DNA of 36,936 nt from Bacteroidales bacterium (GTDB taxonomy: Bacteria; Bacteroidota; Bacteroidia; Bacteroidales; ML635J-15). A program made the translations under genes and the position numbers. Of the stretch, positions 17,266-25,029 are shown in pieces. The stretch covers positions 1 through 36,936 of the forward strand of contig JAQIBY010000184.1 of assembly GCA_027858835.1 (NCBI GenBank). The letters are read 5' to 3'. The first letter of the stretch is position 1, and each line of letters begins with the position of its first letter. The notes beneath the pieces are model-generated. The model did no database searches, was not told the origin of the DNA, and worked only from the letters and a program-made list of their open reading frames with translations.

Positions 17266-18904
17266 ACTCCATCTGCTCCCCCCAGTTTAAATTGAGAATT
17301 TCAGTCGCAATTTGCTCAAACTTAACCTCGTGTGAAGCAAGAATAACCAGCTTATTTTCAGCCAATTTCTCAATTTGCTCAAAAACAATTTCAACTGTCC
17401 CGCTGTCTAGATTCGCAGTCGGTTCGTCCAATATGGCGATTGGTTTCGGATACAGCATCATGCGGGCAAGTGTTACCAATTGTTTCTCGCCTCCTGAGAG
17501 CTGTTTCCCATCATGACTCAGCATGCTTTGCCATCCGTCATCCTTTTTAGCCAAAACTTTATCTAAAAACGCGGGATATTGGTTTTCATTTTTAAATTCC
17601 TTGTCGAGAAATACATTGTATCGCAATGTTCCGTCAAAGATAAACGGAAACTGATTCATGTAAGACGAATTTGTTTTAAGCCATTGCAATGACTGTTGGC
17701 TGTTATTTCCATTTACGGATATCCTGCCATCATCAAGGATTAAATTGCCCGAAAAGATTTTCAACAAAGTCGATTTTCCCGATCCTGATATGCCTTTTAT
17801 CAGTACCAGACCTTTCCTTGGTAGCTTCAAATGAATATTGTGCAGCACTTTTTCCATGCTATTCGGATATGCAAAACTCAAGGCATTGATTTCAAGCGTC
17901 GAAAACGGTTCATTGTCAATTGTGGAGGGCGCTTCAATCTCCTCATTGTCCAATAAGGGCATCAATAATTTAGCCGATGCCAGCGCTTTATTTCTGTCAT
18001 GATATGCACTCACAAATTTCCTCAAGTAAAAGAAAAAATAAGGAGCCAAAATGAGCAAAAAGAGCGCAATATGAAAATCATATCCTTTGCCGTAATTGCT
18101 TCCGGGAATGATTCCGAGAAGACTTAACCCAAGATAAATCGCAACTCCGGCAATGGCAATTGAAACAAATAACTCCAATAATGCCGAAGACAAAATGGCA
18201 ATCCGCATGACATTGGAAGTTGCACTATTGAGCGCCTTGCTTTTTTTCGACAAAAAACGGGATTGCAATTTTAGGTTATCTAAATTCACGATTTCGGCAA
18301 TTGTATGAAGACGATTGTAAAAGACTGCCGAATATTTCATAAACAAATTGATGTGTTTTTTATGCAGCGATGTCGCGCCAACGCCAATCATTTTCATCAA
18401 CAAAGGAATCACCAGTATGGAAACCAAAAGAGTTATTCCCACCCATATTTCAAGCCAAAAACTCAGACCCAACAAAAGCACTCCAACCTCTACTGACGCA
18501 ATGGCATAAGGAATAAAAAATGAAAAGAAAGGTTTTAAATCATCGCTAACTCTCGTAACCAACAAAGTACTTGAGACCGAATCTTTTTGACTGGTGTTTA
18601 ATAAGTTAGGATAAAGCTTCTTTTTAATTTCGGATACAATAAAATTTCCTGCCTGATAGTTAATTATTGAGGAAAAATGGGCAAAAACATATCTGCCCGC
18701 AAGGAAAGCAAATGCATAAAGCAGTTTGTCAGGGAGTATCAGCCCCTCATTCAGCCAAATTGTAGCAAAATCGGACAAATACCAACTAAAAACGACAAAA
18801 CATCCGGCACTTAAAAGTGTAAAAACCGAAGCAGAGATATACGAGCGTTTTGCTTCGCGTATCCATTGAATGAGCCAGCGGGATGCACTTTCCGGATTTT
18901 TCAT
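17258..18904 (-). CDS. cydD: CydD-type ABC exporter subunit (thiol exporter, cytochrome bd assembly)
   Basis: The partner half of CydDC. The 548-residue protein has a membrane domain (about 20-305) and an ATPase with Walker A GISGSGKST (371-379), signature LSGGE (469-473) and Walker B AILDEPTANLD (490-500). The membrane domain begins with helices in the CydD pattern (LLSAGCFVVFSWYLSDFA). Its stop overlaps the cydC start, so the two are coupled. The upstream lipoprotein gene ends 79 bases before, with no terminator in between and no clear TAnnTTTG box, so read-through from the lipoprotein pair is possible. Confidence 0.87.
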   Translation of the reverse strand: MKNPESASRWLIQWIREAKRSYISASVFTLLSAGCFVVFSWYLSDFATIWLNEGLILPDKLLYAFAFLAGRYVFAHFSSIINYQAGNFIVSEIKKKLYPNLLNTSQKDSVSSTLLVTRVSDDLKPFFSFFIPYAIASVEVGVLLLGLSFWLEIWVGITLLVSILVIPLLMKMIGVGATSLHKKHINLFMKYSAVFYNRLHTIAEIVNLDNLKLQSRFLSKKSKALNSATSNVMRIAILSSALLELFVSIAIAGVAIYLGLSLLGIIPGSNYGKGYDFHIALFLLILAPYFFFYLRKFVSAYHDRNKALASAKLLMPLLDNEEIEAPSTIDNEPFSTLEINALSFAYPNSMEKVLHNIHLKLPRKGLVLIKGISGSGKSTLLKIFSGNLILDDGRISVNGNNSQQSLQWLKTNSSYMNQFPFIFDGTLRYNVFLDKEFKNENQYPAFLDKVLAKKDDGWQSMLSHDGKQLSGGEKQLVTLARMMLYPKPIAILDEPTANLDSGTVEIVFEQIEKLAENKLVILASHEVKFEQIATEILNLNWGEQMEYE

Positions 18905-18983
18905 TGACTAGTCCGTTTTTTTTCTTTGTACGTTTCAACCGGCTAAGTTAATAATTTACATGAAAATTGCGGGAGGGAGATCC

Positions 18984-19508
18984 TTAACGGGTTTCCAGCA
19001 TGGTAATTGTCTTTTTATCGACATGAGGAAGGGCTTTTATCGTTTTTTTATTCGGCAAAAATTTTGAATCGAGACTACCCAATTTTACGATAAAACCGGC
19101 TTGATTTCTTACCATTTCAACAAAATCACTGTATTCTATAATCGCCTCATAACGATAGACATAAGCATTTTTTATCGGCTCAGCATACACTTTTTCTGCA
19201 GCAATTAAGGATGTCTCATTTAAACCAACTGCACATTCTGAATGTCCTGACAAAGCTGCTTCAGAATACACGCTAAACATCATCCGCACTTGTGGTGAGT
19301 CAACCGTATCGCGAAAGGTGAAATCAACACTTGCTTCTAATTCATCATTGCTTTCATAATCCAATGGTTTCACAAAGTACTGAACAGCACCAATATCGGT
19401 ATAAAACAGATGCACGTATTTTTCTGTTTTTCCGGTGCTTTTAATGCCGGTACAAGAAAATAGAAATAAGGAAATTAAACTAAAAAATACGATTTGCCGG
19501 AGTTTCAT
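18984..19508 (-). CDS. Predicted lipoprotein, unknown function (upstream of cydDC)
   Basis: I do not recognise the family. From the ATG at 19508 the protein has 174 residues and starts with a lipoprotein signal, MKLRQIVFFSLISLFLFSC, cysteine at 19. An alternative ATG at 19526 adds six residues. The mature part is predicted beta-rich (VHLFYTDIGAVQYFVKPLDY, ASVDFTFRDTV, AYVYRYEAIIEYSDF), without repeats or membrane helices. The gene overlaps the upstream lipoprotein gene by 29 bases (47 with the longer start), so the two are translationally linked. Position suggests a shared role with its partner; a link to CydDC is only possible. Confidence 0.75.
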   Translation of the reverse strand: MKLRQIVFFSLISLFLFSCTGIKSTGKTEKYVHLFYTDIGAVQYFVKPLDYESNDELEASVDFTFRDTVDSPQVRMMFSVYSEAALSGHSECAVGLNETSLIAAEKVYAEPIKNAYVYRYEAIIEYSDFVEMVRNQAGFIVKLGSLDSKFLPNKKTIKALPHVDKKTITMLETR

Positions 19509-20061
19509 TATTTTGGAATTTTTCATAAATAAATGCAGAATCTTTGCTCACAAAGCTAAACAAATAATTTTGATTTTTTTTAATCAGATATCTTACCGAA
19601 TACAGAGAGTCATGATGATTTAGCAAACGAATAACTTTTTCGGTTTCAATCATCTCAAGAAAAGCCGTGTCATTTGTTTCATATACCTGCGCCAAATCGG
19701 TGATGGATTTCCCGATAATCATGCCAATAAACAGCTCATAGTTTTCTGAAACGACATACCGGTTTAATGGAATTTGAGCAGTGGGTAAATCGTTATATAA
19801 GAAATACTTTTCAATAATTGATGAATCAATTTCACCTTCTGTTTCCATGCTATCCAATTGAAAAGAAAGATTATTTCCGAAGCTGATTTTTTCAATTTCA
19901 ACATATACACCGGCCACTGAATCGTAAATAGAATCTGTTTGATAACCTTTCAAATGCGAGAAGCCTTTAACCTCTTGATTATCTGGTTGTTTTGGTGATT
20001 GGCAAGCGACGAGCACTCCCAGTGCTACTACAATTAATATGGATAGCTTTTTCATTTTCAA
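19480..20061 (-). CDS. Predicted lipoprotein, unknown function
   Basis: A 193-residue protein with lipobox LVAC (cysteine about residue 20) and a polar mature domain. I do not recognise the family. It mentions no catalytic motif; charged and aromatic residues alternate in strand-like stretches (GVYVEIEKISFGNN, RYLIKKNQNYLFSFVSK). ATG 20061 or 20055 could be the start. It precedes and overlaps the second lipoprotein gene. A TATCTTTG box lies 57 bases upstream. Confidence 0.75.
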   Translation of the reverse strand: MKMKKLSILIVVALGVLVACQSPKQPDNQEVKGFSHLKGYQTDSIYDSVAGVYVEIEKISFGNNLSFQLDSMETEGEIDSSIIEKYFLYNDLPTAQIPLNRYVVSENYELFIGMIIGKSITDLAQVYETNDTAFLEMIETEKVIRLLNHHDSLYSVRYLIKKNQNYLFSFVSKDSAFIYEKFQNNETPANRIF

Positions 20062-20117
20062 AAAGAATTAACGGAAAATATTCAGTAAAATAAACTCTGA
20101 CTCTGATAAGAAAACGT

Positions 20118-20125
20118 CAAAGATA
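20118..20125 (-). promoter_or_regulatory. -7 box (TATCTTTG) for the lipoprotein pair
   Basis: On the minus strand TATCTTTG fits TAnnTTTG, 57 bases before the start at 20061. No -33 match is seen. It may drive the lipoprotein pair and, by read-through, cydDC. Confidence 0.45.
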
Positions 20126-20218
20126 ATGTGCTATATTGCGATGTACTGATCCATCCGCCGACGAGGAAGTGAGCAATTGTCAAAATACAATATTTGGCGT
20201 TTTCTTGCAGAAACTAAT

Positions 20219-20257
20219 TAAAAAAAAGCTGTCTAACAAATAGTCAAACAGCTTTTC
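20219..20257 (-). terminator. Terminator after the TRL-like lipoprotein gene
   Basis: Stem AAAAGCTGT with ACAGCTTTT and a 15-base loop, followed on the minus strand by a T run. It lies 17 bases past the TRL-like stop. Confidence 0.8.
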
Positions 20258-20273
20258 ATAAAAACACAAAGTC

Positions 20274-20555
20274 TTATTCTCCTGTTACAATTGTTTCATA
20301 AGTAACGATAATATTCAAAACATTTTTTTGTTTCATGTCAACTGTAGAAATTTTGGTGATTCCACCATTTCTAGCAGCTTTTTGAATACTAGCATCTTGG
20401 TTAAAGAAAAGAATTCCTAAATAACCAGTTGCAGATGAAGTACCAACTTTTGAACCCATTGAGTTACTAGTTGCATTCACGGGAAGTACAACTGAACATG
20501 CAGCAAATAGTGCAGCAGCCATAACAGTAAGAGCAATTGCTTTAATTTTTTTCAT
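20274..20555 (-). CDS. TRL-like family lipoprotein
   Basis: A 93-residue protein with lipoprotein signal (LFAAC, cysteine 20) and the TRL-like pattern: SKVGTSSATGYLGILFFNQDASIQ, AARNGGITKISTVD and a C-terminal VTYETIVTGE. TRL-like proteins are small exported glycine-rich proteins of unknown function. It stands between its own promoter (20584-20614) and a terminator, so it is a single-gene unit despite lying directly downstream of the TonB receptor. Cassette-like abundance or stress response cannot be judged from sequence. Confidence 0.82.
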   Translation of the reverse strand: MKKIKAIALTVMAAALFAACSVVLPVNATSNSMGSKVGTSSATGYLGILFFNQDASIQKAARNGGITKISTVDMKQKNVLNIIVTYETIVTGE

Positions 20556-20583
20556 AATATTACTTTTTTGATTTAGTTTGCTT

Positions 20584-20614
20584 CAAAAGTAGTACATATT
20601 TTTAAAAATACAAA
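20584..20614 (-). promoter_or_regulatory. Near-perfect Bacteroidetes promoter for the TRL-like gene
   Basis: On the minus strand: TTTG (20614-20611), exactly 19 bases, then TACTTTTG (20591-20584). This matches TTTG-N19-21-TAnnTTTG fully. The -33 box lies in the last codons of the TonB receptor gene and the -7 box just past its stop, giving a leader of roughly 22 bases. Confidence 0.8.
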
Positions 20615-23091
20615 CGAATTGCACCAAAAATATTTGTACCTGCTTGCGGGAAATAATAAGCCCATGTTTTTTCAGTCAATGCACCATCTTCAGTTTCAAA
20701 CCACAAACCGCCATAGGCATCGGAACTATACACCTCATTAAAAATGTTATTTACTTGCAATCTTAATTCAATTTTTGGGATAATCTTTGTAGAAAATTGA
20801 TAAAATAACTCCAAATCATTCACAAAATATGCATCTAACATGCGATTTTCGCTGGAAGTATTATCAAAATATTGTTTTCCGACATATTTACTGATTAAAC
20901 TTACATCCAAACCTTGAAAAATATGAAAACTGAGTTTCGAGCTTCCCACAACAGAGGGGGAATACGCAATATCTGTTTCAGACAATGTCCGAGGCTCGTA
21001 AGTTTCATTCCAATCCGCATCGTAATAACTTGCCCAATAAGTGAAATTTCTGATTTTATTTTGACTAAGCGTTAAATTCGCATTCCAATCAAGAAAATCG
21101 AAGGCTTTAATACCGGCCATCATTTCAATTCCTGCACGGTATGAATCTTCTACATTCGTCATAATATCATAACCGACAGCTGATTTTTCGCCGGTCGGGA
21201 CGAGCTGGTCCGTGTAATCCATATAATAGAAGTTCACACTGAGAGCAAGTTTATTCGCCTGATATTTATATCCAAATTCATAATCCAGCATTTGTTCTGC
21301 TTTCGGTGTTTTATTTGGATCTCCGGCGGCATCTTTAAAATGTGTCCGTGTCGGCTCTCTATGCCCCATTGCAAAGGATGCATAAGTTGCCATACGATCA
21401 GATATCACATAATGGACACCTGTTTTGGGATTGAAAAAATCAAATTGATGTGTTTGGGTTAAATCCGTTTGCGAACCATCAGGCATAAGGTCATCACTAT
21501 CTCCGGTCAGAGAATAATTAATGTGTCGATATTGCAGATCGCCGAATGTGCTCAAGTTTTCATTAATCAGATAATTGAGTTTTGCGTATGCATTGGCATC
21601 ATCTTTTGTCCCATTATTAAAATAATATTCATGTCCTTTATCGGTATCACCGGCATATCGCATCCAAATTAGGCGTCCAAAATGATCACCGTCGTAACGA
21701 TTCCATCCGCCACCGAAACTTGCATCAAAGCGTCCTGCATTGTAATTTACAGAAGCAATTGCTCCGTAAAAATCATTTCCCATCCATTTCCGGCGAACGA
21801 GGTCTGTATGTTGAATTGTTGTATCTCCAATCATAACATCAGGCAATTGATAATAAGCGAAACTCATGTTCTGCAAATCACCGAAACCATAGGTGTTTTC
21901 ATAATCAACATCAAAATATTGCTCATAATATCCGTCACCACGGGTATAATGACCAGACACATTAAAATTCAATTTATTGGAAACCACATGCGTATAATGC
22001 AAATGATAATGCGTTTGTTTGTAATTATCGGTTTGCCCGGGATATGCTTTCAAATTTCCGTCGGCATCGAGATATAATCCGGCAGGGTTAAACTGACGGT
22101 TTGGGTTTTCTGAATTGAGCGAATCCTGTGGAACACCCCACCAAGTAATACCTGTTGTTTGGTTGCCCCGAATTATACTTGCTTTCAACAAATCATTTTC
22201 ACCACGATAAGCCGCCGAAAGTTGAAAAGATTCATGATCGACAAATGCTCTTTCAATCCAACCGTCTGAAAGCACACGAGAAAAGCGGGCATCCATTGTA
22301 AAATGCTTATTAATTAAGCCGGTTCCTGCCATTGCGGTTGCTTTTAAGGTGTTAAATGACCCACCAAGCGCCTCAAATTCTGCATAAGGTTTTGCATTCA
22401 GTGCTTTGGTTTTAAAATTCATGCTTGCCCCGAAAGCTCCTGCCCCATTTGTTGATGTTCCAATTCCACGCTGAATTTGCACCGACGACACGGAATTTGC
22501 AAAATCAGGCATATTCACAAAATAGGTTCCCTGCGATTCAGCGTCATTGTAAGGTATTCCGTCAATCGTAACGTTTACACGTGTCGGGTCGGTTCCCCGG
22601 ATACGAAATGAAGAATATCCAATTCCGGTACCGGTTTCGGATGTTGCAACCACAGAAGGACTTAATTGCAAAAGATACGGAATATCGCGTCCCATATTAT
22701 TGCGTTTCAGCTCCTCCCCGCCAATATCATCATACGATGTTGATGCTCTTTCGCCGACACGAGTAGATTGCACCAAAACATCCTCTGTAACATGGGCTTT
22801 CCGCGTCAACTGCACATTCATTTCAACATCTTTTGATGCGATTTGAAAGGCTTTAATTAAGGGTTCATATCCGATAAAACTGAATTTAACCTGATATTTT
22901 CCCGATTTCAATCGGATGCTGTACTCGCCGGAAACATTACTGAATGTCCCGCTGTATGCATCCACAATTTCGATGTTTACTCCCGGTAAAGGCTCCTGAT
23001 TTTCATCACGTACGATTCCGGTTAAACTTTGCGCAACTGCACCGATTGCGCCCAAAAACATAATTACCACAATAAGAAATACTCGTCTCAT
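20602..23091 (-). CDS. TonB-dependent outer-membrane receptor, TPP-riboswitch controlled (thiamin uptake)
   Basis: An 829-residue receptor: signal peptide (1-20), CarboxypepD_reg-like domain (about 22-105, LTGIVRDENQEPLPGVNIEI), plug (about 115-235, with RIRGTDPTRVNVTIDGIPYND), then a 22-strand barrel ending in aromatic IRLYF. The C-terminal TonB signature NNIFNEVYSSDAYGG is present. It is preceded by a TPP riboswitch, which marks it as a likely thiamin or thiamin-precursor transporter (family knowledge: outer-membrane thiamin receptors of Bacteroidetes). The usual inner-membrane partner PnuT and a thiamin kinase are not next to it. Substrate assignment rests on the riboswitch, not on the protein. 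Confidence 0.92.
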   Translation of the reverse strand: MRRVFLIVVIMFLGAIGAVAQSLTGIVRDENQEPLPGVNIEIVDAYSGTFSNVSGEYSIRLKSGKYQVKFSFIGYEPLIKAFQIASKDVEMNVQLTRKAHVTEDVLVQSTRVGERASTSYDDIGGEELKRNNMGRDIPYLLQLSPSVVATSETGTGIGYSSFRIRGTDPTRVNVTIDGIPYNDAESQGTYFVNMPDFANSVSSVQIQRGIGTSTNGAGAFGASMNFKTKALNAKPYAEFEALGGSFNTLKATAMAGTGLINKHFTMDARFSRVLSDGWIERAFVDHESFQLSAAYRGENDLLKASIIRGNQTTGITWWGVPQDSLNSENPNRQFNPAGLYLDADGNLKAYPGQTDNYKQTHYHLHYTHVVSNKLNFNVSGHYTRGDGYYEQYFDVDYENTYGFGDLQNMSFAYYQLPDVMIGDTTIQHTDLVRRKWMGNDFYGAIASVNYNAGRFDASFGGGWNRYDGDHFGRLIWMRYAGDTDKGHEYYFNNGTKDDANAYAKLNYLINENLSTFGDLQYRHINYSLTGDSDDLMPDGSQTDLTQTHQFDFFNPKTGVHYVISDRMATYASFAMGHREPTRTHFKDAAGDPNKTPKAEQMLDYEFGYKYQANKLALSVNFYYMDYTDQLVPTGEKSAVGYDIMTNVEDSYRAGIEMMAGIKAFDFLDWNANLTLSQNKIRNFTYWASYYDADWNETYEPRTLSETDIAYSPSVVGSSKLSFHIFQGLDVSLISKYVGKQYFDNTSSENRMLDAYFVNDLELFYQFSTKIIPKIELRLQVNNIFNEVYSSDAYGGLWFETEDGALTEKTWAYYFPQAGTNIFGAIRLYF

Positions 23092-23156
23092 AATACATTT
23101 TTTAAGTGAACAAATATTTCTTAATGGACCTTAATAAAAATCTGACAGATTACTCT

Positions 23157-23234
23157 TTTTCCCTGCGCCGGCATTATCCGTATCAGGTTCGAAGGGTTTG
23201 ATCTCAGCCTGGTATTTAAGGCACCCCATTAAGA
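23157..23234 (-). promoter_or_regulatory. TPP riboswitch (THI element)
   Basis: The minus strand reads GGGGTGCC, then GGCTGAGA, ACCC, GAACCTGAT, GGATAATGCC and GGCGCAGGGA in the correct order and spacing, which is the full conserved core of the thiamin pyrophosphate aptamer. It lies 66 bases before the TonB receptor start, directly after its promoter. No strong intrinsic terminator follows, so control is probably at translation start. Confidence 0.95.
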
Positions 23235-23239
23235 TGCGA

Positions 23240-23272
23240 CAAAGTTAAGAGATTTATTTTGAATAAAACAAG
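23240..23272 (-). promoter_or_regulatory. Promoter of the riboswitch-TonB receptor unit
   Basis: On the minus strand: CTTG, 20-21 bases, then TAACTTTG (23247-23240), which fits TAnnTTTG. Transcription would start close to 23234, at the first bases of the riboswitch. Confidence 0.65.
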
Positions 23273-23412
23273 GAAAATATCAGGAAAAGTGTTTTTGTTG
23301 AATCCAGTTCGGCGAATATCGCTTTATTGATAGCTAAAAAAACCTAATGCACTGATTATCACATACAATTTTTTAGGGCGTTATTCTGATGTACAAAACA
23401 GGAGTAAATCCA

Positions 23413-23447
23413 ATAAAAAATCCCAACAAAATAATTTGTTGGGATTA
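23413..23447 (-). terminator. Terminator after the beta-barrel gene
   Basis: Stem AATCCCAACAAA with TTTGTTGGGATT and a 4-base loop, followed on the minus strand by a T run. It ends the transcript of the small barrel gene. Between it and the riboswitch promoter (23273-23412) I see nothing recognisable. Confidence 0.9.
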
Positions 23448-23466
23448 CTTATTTATTTGACATCAT

Positions 23467-23934
23467 TTAAAAAGTATATCGTATGGAAAGGGCACCATTA
23501 TCTCCCCAGAACCCGGTATATCCGATAATATTAAAAGCCGGTTTCCAGTCGATACTTAAACTTATCGGGACGACATCAAAAACATATTCCAATCCGATAA
23601 TTGCATCAACACCAACGACTATATAATCACCATCGGTTTCAAACCATGGATTATAACGAGAATCCTGCCAAAACCCAACATGACCACCTGCCCCGTAAAA
23701 CCAATATAATCCGGGGACCTCACTAATGTTATTTTGGCGTTCAAACAAGAGCGTCAAATTCAATCCACGATAGCGAGTTGCTGCGATCACTTCAAAAGCT
23801 GAGCCACCCATCACATTTTTATAAGTAATTCCATTTGACAATCCGCCACGAATTCCAATTGCTGCATTATATTGAGCATTCGCGGCAAATACACCCAAAA
23901 ACACAAATCCGAAAATTAAAATCAATCGTTTCAT
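23467..23934 (-). CDS. Small outer-membrane beta-barrel protein
   Basis: A 155-residue protein from the ATG at 23934, with signal peptide (1-20, ending ANAQ). The mature part alternates hydrophobic and polar residues in strands, is rich in glycine and aromatics (YWFYGAGGHVGFW) and ends ALSIRYTF with terminal phenylalanine, the usual BAM recognition end. About eight strands would fit, as in OmpA/OmpX-like barrels. Function unknown. An in-frame ATG at 23979 would place 15 extra residues before a good signal peptide and lies upstream of the promoter box, so I rejected it. Confidence 0.85.
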   Translation of the reverse strand: MKRLILIFGFVFLGVFAANAQYNAAIGIRGGLSNGITYKNVMGGSAFEVIAATRYRGLNLTLLFERQNNISEVPGLYWFYGAGGHVGFWQDSRYNPWFETDGDYIVVGVDAIIGLEYVFDVVPISLSIDWKPAFNIIGYTGFWGDNGALSIRYTF

Positions 23935-23948
23935 AATTTCATTTTTTA

Positions 23949-23980
23949 CAAAAATATCGTTTAACATATACTCCAACAAG
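23949..23980 (-). promoter_or_regulatory. Promoter of the beta-barrel gene
   Basis: On the minus strand: CTTG (23980-23977), 20 bases, then TATTTTTG (23956-23949), 14 bases before the ATG at 23934. Good match to the Bacteroidetes consensus except for the first base of the -33 box. Confidence 0.6.
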
Positions 23981-24056
23981 GAAATAAATAATATGTTCTT
24001 TAAGTTTTAAACATTCGCTGTTCATGAATCATTAGCGCTATTTTAGAAAATTTTCT

Positions 24057-24064
24057 TAGCTTTG
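24057..24064 (+). promoter_or_regulatory. -7 box (TAGCTTTG) for the BASS transporter gene
   Basis: TAGCTTTG fits TAnnTTTG. TTAG at 24032-24035 has 21-base spacing but is a poor -33 match. It lies 11, 23 or 44 bases before the three candidate ATGs of the transporter. Confidence 0.5.
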
Positions 24065-24075
24065 ATTTTTCATCA

Positions 24076-25029
24076 ATGCTGATACTTATGTATGATAAGC
24101 TAAAGTTAATGGATCAGGCACAGTTGAATTTTAGTGATGGAGGATTGGCTGCCCTGAATATTGCAATTGCATTTATTATGTTTGGAGTGGCTTTAAAAAT
24201 CACTCCGCAAAGCTTAAAGAATCTGATTGTTAAACCGAAAGCGACAATTGTCGGTGTGATATCGCAATTTGTTTTATTACCCGCAGTCACTTTCGGACTT
24301 GTCATGATTTTACATTCACTCGGCATAATTACCGTCGGTGTGGGCATGGGAATGATATTAGTTGCAAGTTGTCCCGGTGGGAATGTTTCGAATTTCATTT
24401 CGACATTTGCTAACGGAAATCCTGCTTTATCAGTCGGACTAACAGCCATTGCAACCATAGGTGCAGTTTTTATGACACCAATTAATTTCATGTTTTACGG
24501 CGGATTATTTGCGGCAAACTCGGAGCTTCTACAACCGATTAGCATTGATCCGGTTACCATGTTTAAAACCGTTATTTTGTTATTGGGAGTCCCTATTACG
24601 CTGGGTATTGCTTTCAACTGGAAATTTCCAAAAACTACAGAGAAAATTTATAAAACCATTCAAAATATTTCATTGTTTTTCTTTTTGGGAATGGTTGTCA
24701 TGATTTTCTCAAATAATTTTGATCATTTTTTGAATTACATCGGAGCAATTATTCTTGTTGTTTTTCTTCACAATCTAATTGCGCTATCAACAGGATACGG
24801 ATTTGCAAGCCTCTTCAAGCTAAAAAAGCGGAATCGTCGTACGATTACAATTGAAACCGGAATACAAAACTCAGGACTTGGATTGGTTTTAATTTTTACC
24901 AGCGGATTGTTTGACGGCATGCAAGTTGGCGGCATGGCAGTAATCACCGCATGGTGGGGCGTTTGGCATATTCTTGCCGGACTGGGAATTGCAAGCATTT
25001 GGAAACGAATACCTTATACAGATGAATAA
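24076..25029 (+). CDS. Bile acid:sodium symporter (BASS) family transporter
   Basis: A 317-residue membrane protein with nine or ten hydrophobic segments and the BASS-family marks VASCPGGNVSNFIS (about 98-111) and TIETGIQNSGLGLVLIF (about 260-276), which form the Na+ binding and crossover region in ASBT homologues. The substrate is not predictable; bacterial members carry various organic anions. Candidate starts are ATG 24076, 24088 and 24109; the short leader after the TAGCTTTG box makes 24088 or 24109 equally possible. Its last codons overlap the acyltransferase start by 8 bases. Confidence 0.88.
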   Translation: MLILMYDKLKLMDQAQLNFSDGGLAALNIAIAFIMFGVALKITPQSLKNLIVKPKATIVGVISQFVLLPAVTFGLVMILHSLGIITVGVGMGMILVASCPGGNVSNFISTFANGNPALSVGLTAIATIGAVFMTPINFMFYGGLFAANSELLQPISIDPVTMFKTVILLLGVPITLGIAFNWKFPKTTEKIYKTIQNISLFFFLGMVVMIFSNNFDHFLNYIGAIILVVFLHNLIALSTGYGFASLFKLKKRNRRTITIETGIQNSGLGLVLIFTSGLFDGMQVGGMAVITAWWGVWHILAGLGIASIWKRIPYTDE

